Below, one piece after another: positions 1 to 9,301 of a stretch of 64,000 nucleotides of DNA; position 1 is the stretch's first letter; the number at the start of each line of letters is the position of its first letter. A program made the translations under genes and the position numbers. The notes below the pieces were generated by a model that did not search any database, had not been told where the DNA came from, and saw only the letters and a list, made by a program, of their open reading frames with translations. This DNA comes from Bradyrhizobium nanningense (GTDB taxonomy: Bacteria > Pseudomonadota > Alphaproteobacteria > Rhizobiales > Xanthobacteraceae), in the NCBI RefSeq assembly GCF_004114535.1, contig NZ_LBJC01000016.1, positions 1 through 64,000 of the forward strand. The letters are read 5' to 3'.

Positions 1-146
1 GGCGAGATCAAATCGGAAAGGTGGGCGACATCGTCTCGGAATCCACGGGCGACTTCATATCGGTACGCCTGGGCGACTTCGTCGGAATCCGCACGCGAAC
101 TCCGGGCTGCGCGGTACGTCCGGATGTCGATGCATCGGCAGCAATA

Positions 147-573
147 TTAGATCGCGGCCGCCGCCAGCAGATCCTCGCCGGCCTTCTTCAGCGTTATGAT
201 CGTCCTTCCCTCACGACACGGAAGCGGGGTCCCGCCAGTTCGTCAGGGACGACGCGAACCGGGGTGAACTCAGTAACGATCCGCCGAGCGCGTTTGCAGT
301 TGGGGCAAACGAAAAGGTGCGCGACTATCGCTTCTTCGTCGTCTCGCGACAACTCCGAGCGAAGCCAATTCATGCCGATGTGGCAACGGCCGCCCTCGAC
401 CAGATCGAGAAGCACGTCAATCCGGACCTGGTCGGCCGGTGCTTATTCTGTGCCTTGGCCGAGACGTAGTTTCGCACGTCATAGTTTTGATGATCCGAGC
501 TCGAGCCAGCCGCGCTCGACGCCAAGATCTGCTCAAATAAGGAATCGCGCTGTTGCTTTTCCCGCTCCGTCAT
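147..573 (-). pseudogene. Small cysteine-motif protein, frameshifted
   Basis: The ATG at 573 begins MTEREKQQRDSLFEQ and reads well to about base 440. The reading then continues best in another frame as DQVRIDVLLDLVEGG..CHIGMNWL..CPNCKRA. Near base 215 the frame changes again and ends TIITLKKAGEDLLAAAAI at 147. The CxxC (CPNC) plus an upstream Cys-His could bind zinc, but no family is recognised. It starts 12 bases after the TerB/BRCT gene on the same strand, so the two were probably one operon. Two separate single-base shifts make it a likely pseudogene; sequence error is the alternative. Confidence 0.5.
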
Positions 574-584
574 GATGCACGTCC

Positions 585-1231
585 TTAGTTTCCGCTGCGA
601 ACGCAAGAGCTCGTTGGAAGGTACCGCTTCCAGTGCGGCTCGGAAACAATGCTGATCGGAAACCCTTTGTCTCGCCAGTCGCAGGCCTTCATGATCTTGT
701 TCCCAAACGACGAGTGTTTCCACGAATCGGTAGCGTAGATGCCGATCACAAGAACGTTTGTTTTCTGTGTCAGGCTACCGACTTCGGCGCCGAGGCGTTC
801 GACCACGCTCTCACATTCCTTGCGGCAGCCGAAATTGAATGTGCCTGTGAAGCAGTATCGTTGGCCGGAGAATGTCAGTGGCGGCTCGGGATCGTTCAGC
901 GGCAGCGATGTTGATTTGAGAACTTCACCCAAGCCATCAATCTCTCGGTTTGAAAACTGATTGAGCGTATCGAGTAGCTCCGTCTTCTCGTCGTCGTCGA
1001 GCACGCCGTCACTCAGCATCTCGCCGATCCGCTTGTAAAGCACTCGCACGACGGGCTGGTCGCTGATGTGAAGATTGGCGCCGAGCCACTTCTGCAAGAA
1101 TTCGACTTCAGCTTGGTTGACCTGGTTGTCTGCCACCAAGCCGCGGGCGATCCCAATCAATTCATCGATCTGCCTGCTGCCGATCCTGTCGCCACCACAC
1201 GATTATAGAATTCGTCTGCGCCGGCAATCAT
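585..1231 (-). pseudogene. TerB-like/BRCT-domain protein, frameshifted near the N-terminus
   Basis: The body has an N-terminal TerB-like helical region (LIGIARGLVADNQVNQAEVE) and a C-terminal BRCT domain like that of NAD-dependent DNA ligase (FSGQRYCFTGTFNFG, then RLGAEVGSLTQKTNVLVIG). BRCT domains bind phosphopeptides or DNA ends. The natural start is the ATG at 1231 (MIAGADEFYNRV) with GGGAG upstream. That frame stops after 24 codons, and the rest resumes as GGDRIGSRQIDELIG one base out of frame near 1195-1203. Related phage and host proteins have these two parts continuous, so this is a one-base frameshift or sequence error. Confidence 0.65.
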
Positions 1232-1687
1232 CTAAAATACTCCCAAACCGATAAATGACGGCATCAAATCGCAACCGGAGGGCGAGCGCAAGGGGTAACG
1301 ATTGACCTCAATCGGTCACGTAAGCTTCACCTTCCCCAATGATCCTACCCGCCCATTGAGCGCGAGCTCGCAGAGCGCTTTCGTTCATTGACGGCATGTG
1401 AGCCTCCAGTTGGTTGAAGAGGACGCTGGCTGAAGCCCCAATCACGCGCGCTTCAGCCAGGCCTGAGGGCCACGCCTATCCGCGCCATAAAGACGGATCC
1501 TGCTGGGATTGGCTCGCCGATCGGTCTGGAGACGCTATCACGCTGAAGCGGATTCCCCAAGAGCGGGGATGGTGCGAACGCCTACTCGATCGGGTGTGTT
1601 CAATTCCCCAGACTCCTATGCGCGATCGAAGCGCTCGCTGCGGCCTTGGGCGGTCGCAAGCGCTGCGCTCGCACGGAGGACCAAGTC
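1232..1687. other. No gene recognised
   Basis: Open frames cross this stretch but none shows a family motif or a convincing ribosome binding site. It probably held the regulatory region and 5' genes of the prophage head module, now degraded. Confidence 0.4.
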
Positions 1688-2032
1688 ATGACCGAGCCCA
1701 CACGTCAAGCCGCTGCTGCTCAGAACCGCTCCGGCAAGCTCACCGTCTTAGGCAAGCTCAAGACCGCCGTCGACCTCATGCTGTACGAGGGCTCACGTAC
1801 GGCCGATGCTGCCATGGCCGCCGGAACGACCGACTACGGGCTCAGAGAGCCTATCTGCTTCGCCGAGGCTAGGTCTTGGATCGCAAACACTCTCGGCGAT
1901 GGTCGGGGGATAGGGGGCGAAAAGTCCAAAACCGATACGGGGGCGCCTACCGCCATGGGTCTCATTCGGAGATTTTTTTTGCTCGCGCCGGAAATTTCAG
2001 CCGAAATCGTCAAAACGACCGAAAAACTCTAG
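1688..2032 (+). pseudogene. Phage DNA-binding (small-terminase-like) protein, 3' part degraded
   Basis: GGAGG lies 9 bases before the ATG. The N-terminal half (KLTVLGKLKTAVDLMLYEG, then TADAAMAAGTTDYGLRE) resembles the helix-turn-helix part of small phage packaging or DNA-binding proteins found ahead of head genes in alphaproteobacterial prophages. After about residue 55 the sequence no longer looks like the family (no KPHV..Y-type continuation) and ends in TTEKL, so a frameshift or deletion is likely. It precedes two small phage genes and the head protease. Confidence 0.4.
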
Positions 2033-2186
2033 GCGCCAACAACAGACAAAGCGGAGTCAGAACAGCGGCTTAGGGCGGTGACGTCGGAATTATTGCCGAA
2101 AAATCTGAATTCCAAAAATTGCATGGAGAATCGCGAAAGAGCCTGCGCCACAAGCACTTTTCGCATTCTGAAAGGAACAGAAAATC

Positions 2187-2453
2187 ATGACGGACAGCGA
2201 ACATCCGCGCCGGCGCCCGCCGCGCATAGTGATTGAGCGGCCGCCGAACCGGCCGCAGCCCCCGGAAACCTCCGAGGATAAAGCCGCTGAGCGGCAACAC
2301 CGATTCGCGATCGTGTTGGCAGCGTTGCGCCAAAGCCTCTCGGAATCCGTCGGCCTGATCGATGCGGGCCAGATCGCGACCGCCCGATCAAAACTCGACG
2401 AGCTCGTCCGAGGCATCGACGCAGTTGAGGTGATGGATGACGATCCGGAGTGA
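2187..2453 (+). CDS. Small phage-region protein, paralogue 1
   Basis: An 88-residue hypothetical protein. The start ATG has AAAGGAA upstream. The N-terminal third is rich in Pro and Arg; the rest is predicted helical with the repeat unit GLIDAGQIATARSKLDELV. The same unit occurs in the next gene (GLLDAGRTADARALLDAQV), so the two are tandem paralogues. The stop lies inside the start of the next gene (17-base overlap), which implies translational coupling. No function is recognised; position just upstream of the head protease suggests a phage structural or packaging accessory role. Confidence 0.6.
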   Translation: MTDSEHPRRRPPRIVIERPPNRPQPPETSEDKAAERQHRFAIVLAALRQSLSESVGLIDAGQIATARSKLDELVRGIDAVEVMDDDPE

Positions 2454-2628
2454 TGCGGCCAACGCCGCCGTTAGTCAGTTGCTCGATTTGGTCGCGACGC
2501 TGCAGGAGCGAATGACCAGGGCTATCGGACTCCTCGATGCCGGCAGGACCGCTGATGCCCGCGCTTTGCTTGATGCGCAAGTTATGGCGCTCGACGGACT
2601 CGACACCACGCCGATCGCTCAACGTTAG
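2437..2628 (+). CDS. Small phage-region protein, paralogue 2
   Basis: A 63-residue, mostly helical protein that overlaps the end of its paralogue. The start ATG follows GAGGTG. It keeps the helical unit of its neighbour but lacks the Pro/Arg-rich N-terminus. No enzymatic motif is visible. Together the pair resembles the small coupled genes of unknown role often found between packaging and head genes of prophages. Confidence 0.55.
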   Translation: MTIRSDAANAAVSQLLDLVATLQERMTRAIGLLDAGRTADARALLDAQVMALDGLDTTPIAQR

Positions 2629-2808
2629 GAACCCTCTTGCCGACGGGTATCGCAAATCGAGTAAGAGTGATTCGTCGCTGCCGCCCTGCGCAATGCCGGC
2701 CGGTGATGACGAGATCCTTGTCGCTGGCTGCGCGATGCCGCCGGCACAAGCTGAAAACCTGCCTCTCACGAGGCCCGTGATCGCTTGCCGACAAGGACGA
2801 CGCGCGAA

Positions 2809-3777
2809 ATGCGCAACAGCATCAAACTCCCGACCGACAAACGGCCATCCGCTCAACGGCGCCTCTTTGCGCGTACCTTCGGAGCTGGATTCGATGTGCG
2901 CGCGGCTGACAGAGCCACCGAAATCACTGTTTTCGGCGAGATCGGCTGGGATGTCACCGCAGCAGCATTTCATGAGCGCCTCACGTCGTTGAAAGGCGAC
3001 CTCGTTGTAAAAATCAATTCGCCCGGAGGCAACGTCTTCGACGGGATCCAAATGCACAACAGCCTGGTCGAGTATCCCGGCAAAGTGACCGTCAAAATCA
3101 TGGCGCTCGCGGCGAGCGCGGCATCGATCGTCGCGATGGCAGGCCACGAGATACAAATGACCGCCAACAGCTTCTTTATGCTGCATAGAAGCTGGGGCAT
3201 CACCGTCGGAAACGTCGACGCCCACACTGATACGGCGGGGTTATTGTCCAAGATCGACGGCGCGCTCGCCACAACATATGCCGCTCGCACCGGTCAAGAT
3301 CTCGAGCAGGTCAACGCCTGGATGGCCAATGAGACGTGGTTCACGCCGATTGAAGCTATCGATGCGGGCCTCGCGGATGAGCAAATCGCGGATCCGGACG
3401 AACCGACGGCGGCTTTCGATCTCAGCATTTTTGCCAAAACCCCCGACATCCTGAAGCAATCGCAGCGACAGGGACTCCAAGCCACGAAGACCGAGCTCGA
3501 GCAGTCGTTGCGATCGATGGGCATGTCCAGAAGTCAGGCGAAGGGACTCCTCCACAGCGGCTTTGCTGGCTTCTCCAACGACCCTTCCTCCGAGTCGACG
3601 CACGCGCCCTCAGCGGCGGCACGGTTCGGAAGTGTTGCCGAGGAGGCTATGGTCGCGAAGGTGCCCGCGCCTTCGATGAGGCCTGGAACAAGGGTTGGAA
3701 GGACTTCAAGATCGAGTTCACGTCCGTTTTTCTTTCGCTCTACGGCTTCTTCGATGGTCTCAACGATGGAGCGATGA
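2809..3777 (+). CDS. ClpP-like phage head maturation protease, C-terminus replaced by fusion
   Basis: A Clp-type serine protease of the kind used for prohead maturation. It shows KINSPGGNVFDG, a catalytic-serine region (MALAASAASIVAMAG), a catalytic-histidine region (MLHRSWGI) and an acidic region (ETWFTPIEAIDAGLAD). The ATG at 2809 is preferred because AAGGA lies 11 bases upstream. The protease domain covers roughly residues 25-210. The last ~50 residues (RPGTRVGRTSRSSSRPF) are low complexity and are the out-of-frame reading of the tape-measure gene that starts near 3645. A deletion has therefore removed the head and connector genes and joined this gene to the tail module. Confidence 0.8.
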   Translation: MRNSIKLPTDKRPSAQRRLFARTFGAGFDVRAADRATEITVFGEIGWDVTAAAFHERLTSLKGDLVVKINSPGGNVFDGIQMHNSLVEYPGKVTVKIMALAASAASIVAMAGHEIQMTANSFFMLHRSWGITVGNVDAHTDTAGLLSKIDGALATTYAARTGQDLEQVNAWMANETWFTPIEAIDAGLADEQIADPDEPTAAFDLSIFAKTPDILKQSQRQGLQATKTELEQSLRSMGMSRSQAKGLLHSGFAGFSNDPSSESTHAPSAAARFGSVAEEAMVAKVPAPSMRPGTRVGRTSRSSSRPFFFRSTASSMVSTMER

Positions 3778-5171
3778 GTTGGGCGCGGCGTGCCGCAATG
3801 GCCGCCGGTGTCGATGTGAAGGGCAATCTGCTTCGCTCCGGACCAGCAGCCGGCAACGTTCTCACGAATGCCCAAGCCGGTTCGTTTTACGACGCCGTCG
3901 GCCTCAAATCGCCGTCTGCCGGAAATGGCGTCGACCCGGCGGTGCTGAAGCAGCAGATCGGCCTCGAGCAGCAGCGCATCGGGATTCTTGGCGGCATGGC
4001 CTCGATTTCCGATGTTATCCGTCAAAAAGAGCTCGAGATCGCTACGGCTCGGCTCAACCACATCAACATTACCGATCGGGAGGCGGATGCGCTGAAGGCT
4101 TTGGCGCGGGAGAACGCGCTCGGCATCACTGCGATGAAGCAGCAGGCCGATACGACACGGATCCAAGCCGAGACGCTCGGGATGTCCGCCGGCGCCGCGG
4201 CGGAGTACACGGCCGTTCAAACTAGGCTGGCGGGGGCGCTGCGCAATAAGCAGGGACTGACCGCGCAGGACATTGCGGCGATCAAAGCCCAAGCTGCTGC
4301 GCTTGGCCAGGTTACCCTGGCAGCTGCGATCGCGGCGGTGAACGACAACGTCGGATTTGGCCAGCAGACTGCGCTGCTGAGCCCGGATGATGTCCAGATC
4401 GCGCAGCAACTGCGGGGCATTTATCCGGATGTCGCGACGGCACTTGGTAGCGTTGAGGCAGGGGCTGCGCACCAATGCAGCCCTCAGCGGGCTCTCCTCG
4501 ACGGTCTCCGGCCAGCTGGTGACCGGGATGACCGATATCGTCGATGGCACGAAGTCGATAGGGCAGGGCTTCCAGGATATGTCGAAGCTCGTCATTCGCG
4601 CGATCGAAGAGATGATCGTGAAGATCGCCATCATCCAGCCGATGATGCAGGCCCTCCATACTGGGGCAACAGCTTGGGTCTGAGCTCCGGAGTAGCGAGC
4701 ATTTTCGGCGGCGGTGGCGGGCTCCCAGGAACTGCGGGCAGCGCATTTTATGGCCCGGTGGCTCCGAGCGCGTTGGGCAACATCTTCGCCGGCGGCAACA
4801 TCATCCCGTTCGCGCGCGGTGGCGTTGTTTCGATCCCAACGCTATTCCCAATGGCCAATGGCGGCACCGGCTTGATGGGCGAGGCTGGACCCGAAGCGGT
4901 GATGCCGCTTCGCCGCGGCGCAGACGGTCGCCTCGGCGTCTCCGCCGGCGGGGCCGCCAACGATAACCGATCGTCCGGGGGCGTCGTCGTCAACGTCATC
5001 AATCAGACCGGCGTTCAAGCCGAAGCATCGACGTCTCGCAACGCCAATGGCGATGTCACGGTCACGCTCAAGAAGATGATGGACGATTCCGTCGGACAGT
5101 CCCTTTCTTCTGGTGCCGGTTCGCGTGTGCTGAAAAACCAATATGGCGTTCGCCAGTTTATGGGGTCTTGA
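3645..5171 (+). pseudogene. Phage tail tape-measure protein, C-terminal part with two frameshifts
   Basis: From 3645 one frame reads GYGREGARAFDEAWNKGWKD, then MSWARRAAMAAGVDVKG and a long coiled region with LEQQRIGILGGMASISDVI. Near 4460 coding passes to the next frame (TNAALSGLSSTVSGQLVTG, IGQGFQDMSKLVIRAIEEM) and near 4680 it returns. It ends in the typical tape-measure tail GGVVSIPTLFPMANGGTGLM and GEAGPEAVMPLRRG. The N-terminal two thirds expected for the family are missing. The gene is therefore 5'-deleted and carries a compensating pair of shifts; it is presumably non-functional. Confidence 0.75.
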
Positions 5172-5174
5172 GAG

Positions 5175-5477
5175 ATGGGGGATCGCGTCGCGACAATCGC
5201 CGACTTCCGCGAGCAAGGCGCCCTCGATGCCAGGAAGTGCGCCGGTATCTTTTCTGAGCTCTGCATTGAGGCCTCGCCGGCCAGGCGTATGGATCCGGAA
5301 GATTGGCTCGACGTGCATTATAGCGAGATCGTCCCAAAGCGCCTCGACACGTTGCACCGACTCGGCGCGACCGCTGAAGAGCTAGTCGTGTACGTCAGCT
5401 TCCTCAACACCGCTCTCAAGACCGAGCTAAAGCGCTTTCACAACATTGTCGGTCCGATCGAAGGATTCCGCCCATGA
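5175..5477 (+). CDS. Phage tail-region protein of unknown function
   Basis: A 100-residue protein starting 4 bases after the tape-measure stop. It has acidic and helical character and shows no enzyme motif (MGDRVATIADFREQGALDAR at the N-terminus). Its stop overlaps the next start by 4 bases. The position between tape measure and tail-tip gene is that of small tail assembly proteins in siphovirus-like prophages. Confidence 0.6.
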   Translation: MGDRVATIADFREQGALDARKCAGIFSELCIEASPARRMDPEDWLDVHYSEIVPKRLDTLHRLGATAEELVVYVSFLNTALKTELKRFHNIVGPIEGFRP

Positions 5478-5940
5478 GCCGGGTTGCCCGCGCAAGCCAT
5501 CGCGAGCGCCGAGCCTCGGCCGGCCGCCATCCGGTGCTTCACCTCGTCATGCCCGGTCTCGAGGTCGCGCGAGAGGCACCGCGCCCGCGAGAAACCGTGA
5601 CGGCGTTTCTGCGCCGGACGGGCTGGGCCCGGCGCGACCGCGTTTATGGCTGGCAGTTCCGGAAGGGCCTCCCGACCATCCTCGAGATCAATGGCGAACC
5701 GGTGTTGCGGAAGAACTGGTCGCGCCGGCGCATCGTGGCAAACGACAACGTTCATTTCGTCTCGTATCCATTGGGTGGCGCCGGCGGCAACACCACCAAA
5801 CAGGTGATCGGCCTTGTCGCGCTGATTGCGGTCGCGGCCTTCGCGGCACCGTTGGGTGGGGTCATCGCGGGAGCGATGGGGCTGCCAGGGGCGGCCGGGC
5901 TCATCGGCGCAGGTCTGGCTCTCGGTGGCTCCCTATGCGT
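5474..5940 (+). pseudogene. Phage tail-tip protein, N-terminal fragment
   Basis: It starts with an ATGA overlap on the preceding gene. The N-terminus (RRTGWARRDRVYGWQFRKG) and the hydrophobic, glycine-rich segment (KQVIGLVALIAVAAFAAP) resemble the beginning of tail-tip or host-specificity proteins of this prophage type. Near 5940 the resemblance stops, and the frame runs without a stop into the next gene. The rest of a normally very long tail protein has been deleted. Another frame ends in ..SYECQQQT just inside the next gene and may be the surviving 3' tip of the deleted gene. Confidence 0.5.
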
Positions 5941-6315
5941 CAACAATGTTCGGCCAATCACCATCGTGTCGAGGGAGTTACGAATGTCAGCAGCAAACCT
6001 GATCGTCGCCTCGGACGGTGTCCACCTCGTCTCCGATGCGCTGGTTTGGGATACGTCGGATCAGACCATCACGGCGATCTGCCCCAAGGTGGTCCTGCTG
6101 CCGCAATTCAGATGCGCAGCGACGATCCGGGCTGAGCAGCTAATGGTGTTCCAGTCAGTGTCGCTCGCGCTATCGACGATGCCGGCGACGGGCTTCGACG
6201 ACTTCAAGCACACCGTTGGAGGCATACTGCACGAGCTCGATGGCCGTCTGGTGACCTTGCCCCACGGGCTTAATCCAGTTTGAAGTTCGCTCTGGCCCAC
6301 GACAAGGACCAGAGC

Positions 6316-6582
6316 ATGAAGCGCAGCCGCTTTTCGGACGAGCAGATCATCGGGATATTGAAGGAGCATGAGGCCGGCGTGTCGGTCGCCGATCTATGCC
6401 GCAAGCACGGCGTCAGCGACGCCAGCATCTACAAATGGAAGGCCAAGTTCGGTGGGCTGGAGGTGTCGGAGGCCAAGCGGCTGAAGACGCTGGAGGACGA
6501 GAATACGCGGCTGAAGCGGCTTTTGGCTGACGCCATGCTGGACAATGCGGCCTTGAAGGACCTCCTGGGAAAGAAGTGGTGA
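6316..6582 (+). CDS. IS3-family transposase OrfA
   Basis: An 88-residue OrfA with the helix-turn-helix motif ([20 protein letters not shown]) and a leucine-zipper-like helix ([17 protein letters not shown]) that mediates oligomerisation in this family. It starts at [11 protein letters not shown]. In intact elements OrfA is made alone or fused to OrfB by frameshifting near its end. OrfB is deleted here, so OrfA could at most bind the ends of related copies. Confidence 0.85.
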   Translation: MKRSRFSDEQIIGILKEHEAGVSVADLCRKHGVSDASIYKWKAKFGGLEVSEAKRLKTLEDENTRLKRLLADAMLDNAALKDLLGKKW

Positions 6583-7084
6583 CGCCCGCGGCCAAGCGGA
6601 AGGCTGTCGCACATCTCGTGGCTGCCCACGGGATGAGCGAGCCGCGGGCCTGGATCGGCTGATCATCGAGCGCGGCAAGCCCAAAATGGTGGTCAGCGAC
6701 AACGGCACCGAATTGACCAGCAACGCCATCCTGACATGGGCCGATCAGAGCCGCGTCGCCTGGCATTACATCGCGCCCGGCAAGCCGACGCAGAATGCCT
6801 TCATCGAAAGCTTCAATGGCCGTCTCCGAGACGAATTGCTGAACGAGACGCTGTTCACGTCGCTGGGCCAGGCCCGAGTCGAACTCGGACATTGGCGGGC
6901 CGACTACAACGATACGCGACCTCACTCGCAACTCGGATGGAAAACACCATCGGAGTTCGCCTTCACCTGCAACCCGCGACGTGATCTGGCGCTGCGCTAT
7001 GCCGATGGCTCCGCGCCAGCTCCCGTCGCTACCACCGCCCGCCCGGGTCAATCCAACAGCCGGAGCGAACTCAGGACTGGATAA
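6579..7084 (+). pseudogene. IS3-family transposase OrfB with internal deletion
   Basis: It begins [20 protein letters not shown] and breaks near 6648. It resumes in another frame at [20 protein letters not shown] and continues through [20 protein letters not shown] and [15 protein letters not shown] to 7084. The middle of the protein with the first catalytic Asp of the DDE integrase core is gone; the second Asp (SDNGTE) and the Glu (FIESFNG) remain. The element is inactive. Confidence 0.8.
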
Positions 7085-7521
7085 AACTTGGGGGCAAGGT
7101 CACTGGCACAGTTTGGCCAGAGTAGCCCATTCGAAGTGTCCGTTGCAGGTGTGTCCGAGACACAAGGCCCCAGCGGATTCCGTATCACCACGCTAACTCA
7201 ATCCGAAAGCAACCACCTCGCGCCCTGGCAGGTCGTTGACATGCCGCGCGGCTTTAATCCATGCCCCTGCGCCAGCGACGCCGACGAGCAAGAGATCCGA
7301 TCGGCATTGGCTGCGGCGCCGGCGCCCCTCGAAGGGCACGCCATCGCAGCTCTGGCAGCCCAGCGCCGGATCGCGGCTCGAGATCACGCGGCCAGCCGGA
7401 CTCCTTGCTGGGTTGGCGGCTTCGCCCAACTCACGACGGTCACGCGCAACGCGATCTCGACGCGTGTCATTCACTGTTGGCCCGATGACACAATCGGTCG
7501 AAAAATGTACATCAATCGGGT

Positions 7522-8121
7522 CTAATCGGACAGCCCCGCGCACTTGCGAATATCCCAAATGCTGCGGTCCGCAATCTTGTATAGGCGGTTAACATCGTCC
7601 CACGCGAACGAGACCCTCCGTTTCAGATTCCCCGCAGCACCAACTGGAACATGGGCACGTCGCCACAAATCCGCGTCATCTCGGTAGCCGTCTTCGTCGC
7701 GATTTGGCGCCGGATATCGATTTGCCCACATGAGGTAAACGCGCGCGATCACGAGACGGCCCGAGTCTTCCGGCGGCAGTTGCGGAAGCCCGGCGATTAC
7801 CCATAGGTGCGGGACATTGTGGTTAGCCGGCACCTTAGTGACCTGCCCAAGGTCGTGGCCGACCTCAAGCCGCTGAGCGATAACTGCTTTGATGACGAGC
7901 TCCAACGCAATCGAGGGCTCCCGGTTGAACGCCTCGGTCAGAGCTATTGACGGCGTGCCGCCGTAGCCGATCGAGGCCGCTCTAGCTGTTACGCCTTCGT
8001 CAGTCGGCATCGTCGATAGCAGGTAAGCGGAAAATCTCGCGTTGTCAGCTCGAGCTAAAAAATGAAATGGAGCTCGGCGTCGACGTTCGAATATGGAAAT
8101 CGGCTTGTAATCGTCGGTCAT
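7522..8121 (-). CDS. HEPN-like hypothetical protein
   Basis: A 199-residue protein from the ATG at 8121 (MTDDYKPISIF), chosen because GGAAG lies just upstream; longer readings are not needed. The central region (FNREPSIALELVIKAVIAQR, then HNVPHLWVIAGLPQLPPED) is helical and resembles uncharacterised HEPN-type proteins, but no clear RxxxxH pair is seen, so the assignment is tentative. It converges with the interrupted tail gene (4-base overlap of the ends) and opens the run of small minus-strand accessory genes. Confidence 0.55.
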   Translation of the reverse strand: MTDDYKPISIFERRRRAPFHFLARADNARFSAYLLSTMPTDEGVTARAASIGYGGTPSIALTEAFNREPSIALELVIKAVIAQRLEVGHDLGQVTKVPANHNVPHLWVIAGLPQLPPEDSGRLVIARVYLMWANRYPAPNRDEDGYRDDADLWRRAHVPVGAAGNLKRRVSFAWDDVNRLYKIADRSIWDIRKCAGLSD

Positions 8122-8191
8122 CTGACTGGACTTCCTTTTTGCGAGGGGTACCGAACGGTTCAGCCGACCGCAATCGCGGAACGTGTGATCG

Positions 8192-8216
8192 CGGTGCTGC
8201 CGTAGCGGCAGCACCG
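8192..8216. terminator. GC-rich hairpin, 10-bp perfect stem
   Basis: CGGTGCTGCC (8192-8201), loop GTAGC, then GGCAGCACCG (8207-8216). It lies 28 bases beyond the stop of the minus-strand gene ending at 8244. No T-tract follows, so it is a terminator-like or mRNA-stabilising palindrome rather than a classical terminator. Confidence 0.5.
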
Positions 8217-8243
8217 TTCGGCTCCCTCTAAGGTCTACAAGCG

Positions 8244-8480
8244 CTAGGATCCAACCGCAGAGTCAACCGAAACGACACCGTCTCGCAACGCAGCCTCAAC
8301 CACACGCGCGAAGCTGGCGCTCTTTTCGATCGCCTCTTCCTGTCGGAACTGGGTGTCCTCTCTCCACTCGACGCCGGGACGCGGGGAGGGAAGGTTTTCT
8401 AAGGCGGACACATAGAAGACCCGGTTGGACTTTCGGCCGTAGCCGAGATCTTCCCAAAATTTGCGTATGACGCCGCTCAT
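8244..8480 (-). CDS. Hypothetical protein, 78 residues
   Basis: Begins MSGVIRKFWEDLGYGRKSNR. It has a basic N-terminus, no membrane segment, and is mostly helical in its second half. Its start overlaps the stop of the upstream gene by ATGA, so the two are translationally coupled. No family is recognised. It is part of the prophage accessory block. Confidence 0.55.
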   Translation of the reverse strand: MSGVIRKFWEDLGYGRKSNRVFYVSALENLPSPRPGVEWREDTQFRQEEAIEKSASFARVVEAALRDGVVSVDSAVGS

Positions 8481-8659
8481 AGGGGATGGTCTTCCTTAAG
8501 GGCGGCGACCGCAGCATCAAAGGAAGGAAATGGCACAACGCGACCGGAGATTCCTCCGCTCGAGTATTTGACGTGTGCGGTCCACTTACCTCCATCCAAC
8601 TTAAAGATGATTTGATCGCCATCGCTGAGCTTAGTCTTCTGCTTCTCGGTCACAATCAT
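8477..8659 (-). CDS. Hypothetical protein, 60 residues
   Basis: Begins MIVTEKQKTKLSDGDQ with GGGAG upstream of the ATG at 8659. Predicted small beta-rich protein (FKLDGGKWTAHVKYSSGG). Four-base overlap with the downstream 78-residue gene. No function recognised. Confidence 0.55.
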   Translation of the reverse strand: MIVTEKQKTKLSDGDQIIFKLDGGKWTAHVKYSSGGISGRVVPFPSFDAAVAALKEDHPL

Positions 8660-8700
8660 TCTCCCAACTTGTCGGCTATCGTCGTGATGGCCGTACCGCC

Positions 8701-9261
8701 TTAGTTTCCCGGCTTAATCTCTCTGGTTACGCTTATGGTCTTTATCGTTTCATTTTCGTCGGCGAGCCGGATTCGCACGCTGAACGTGAGATCAACGCCG
8801 TTGGCAGGCCAGTCAGCCTTCCCATCAGTTACACCAGACACGGTTGCCTTCATTGTACCCTTACCCTTCGGTGGGATGACTCCCATCGAGTTGAGGCTGA
8901 GGAACACGTTGAGCATGTCCACGCTCTGCTGCGAACTCGACAAGTAGAGCTCGCCTTCCTCGAGCAGGTGGAGGGCTGTGATGTCCTGCGGCACGATGTT
9001 GGTGTCGCCACGATTGAAAATGTAGATCATTAGGTTCGCGCTCTTCGCAATACCGTTCGGCTTTAGCTGCACGTCGACCATCGGTGACTTTTCAAGCAGT
9101 TCGCGCTGGTCTTTCGCCGCAGTCAGCTCGTAGTTGCGCATTGTAAAGAACGCGCTTGCGCCAGAGGCTACCAGCGCGATGGTCGACACCACGGCGGCGT
9201 AATGCGCCGTCGAAAACTTGCTCTTCGCTGACGGATCGCTTGCTTGATCGGGTGTCTCCAT
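8701..9261 (-). CDS. Membrane-anchored hypothetical protein, 186 residues
   Basis: One N-terminal membrane segment (about residues 20-42, YAAVVSTIALVASGASAFFT) follows a short cytoplasmic tail, then a predicted extracytoplasmic beta domain with VDVQLKPNGIAKSANLMIYI. The topology suits a membrane-tethered accessory protein. GAGAGG precedes the ATG. It lies in the same direction as the two membrane genes upstream (9302-10230) and may be co-transcribed with them. No family is recognised. Confidence 0.6.
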   Translation of the reverse strand: METPDQASDPSAKSKFSTAHYAAVVSTIALVASGASAFFTMRNYELTAAKDQRELLEKSPMVDVQLKPNGIAKSANLMIYIFNRGDTNIVPQDITALHLLEEGELYLSSSQQSVDMLNVFLSLNSMGVIPPKGKGTMKATVSGVTDGKADWPANGVDLTFSVRIRLADENETIKTISVTREIKPGN

Positions 9262-9301
9262 CGTATTGGCCTCTCTAGAGTCTGTCGTCGCCGTGCTACC
9301 G

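Larger units (their letters stand above)
6252..7102 (+). mobile_element. IS3-family (IS407-like) element with CTGG target duplication, internally deleted
   Basis: The ends are TGACCTTGCCCC at 6252 and GGGGCAAGGTCA ending at 7102, so the element has TG..CA termini as IS3 elements do. Partial inverted similarity continues inward. CTGG is present at 6248-6251 and again at 7103-7106, a 4-base target duplication. The element is only about 850 bases long because roughly a third of orfB is missing. It cannot transpose by itself. Confidence 0.85.
5984..7525 (+). pseudogene. Phage tail-region protein interrupted by an IS3 element
   Basis: GAGGGAG precedes the ATG at 5984 (MSAANLIVASDGVHLVSDAL). Coding runs to 6251, is interrupted by the IS3 copy, and resumes in the same frame at 7107 (AQFGQSSPFEVSVAGVSETQ) through to the stop at 7525, giving 228 residues once the insert and one CTGG copy are removed. 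The second half contains SRTPCWVGGFAQLTTVTRN. Its role is unknown; it is the last recognisable structural-region gene of the prophage. The clean junctions show the gene was intact when the IS landed. Confidence 0.65.

Noticed and set aside
1..110. Short direct repeats (GGGCGAC followed by TTC or ATC, three times)
   Set aside because: They reflect a repeated codon pattern in a possible minus-strand coding tail (EVA..) at the window edge; too short for a CRISPR or repeat array.
2185..3225. A 346-codon minus-strand frame opposite the head protease
   Set aside because: The plus strand has a convincing ClpP-type protein over the same DNA.
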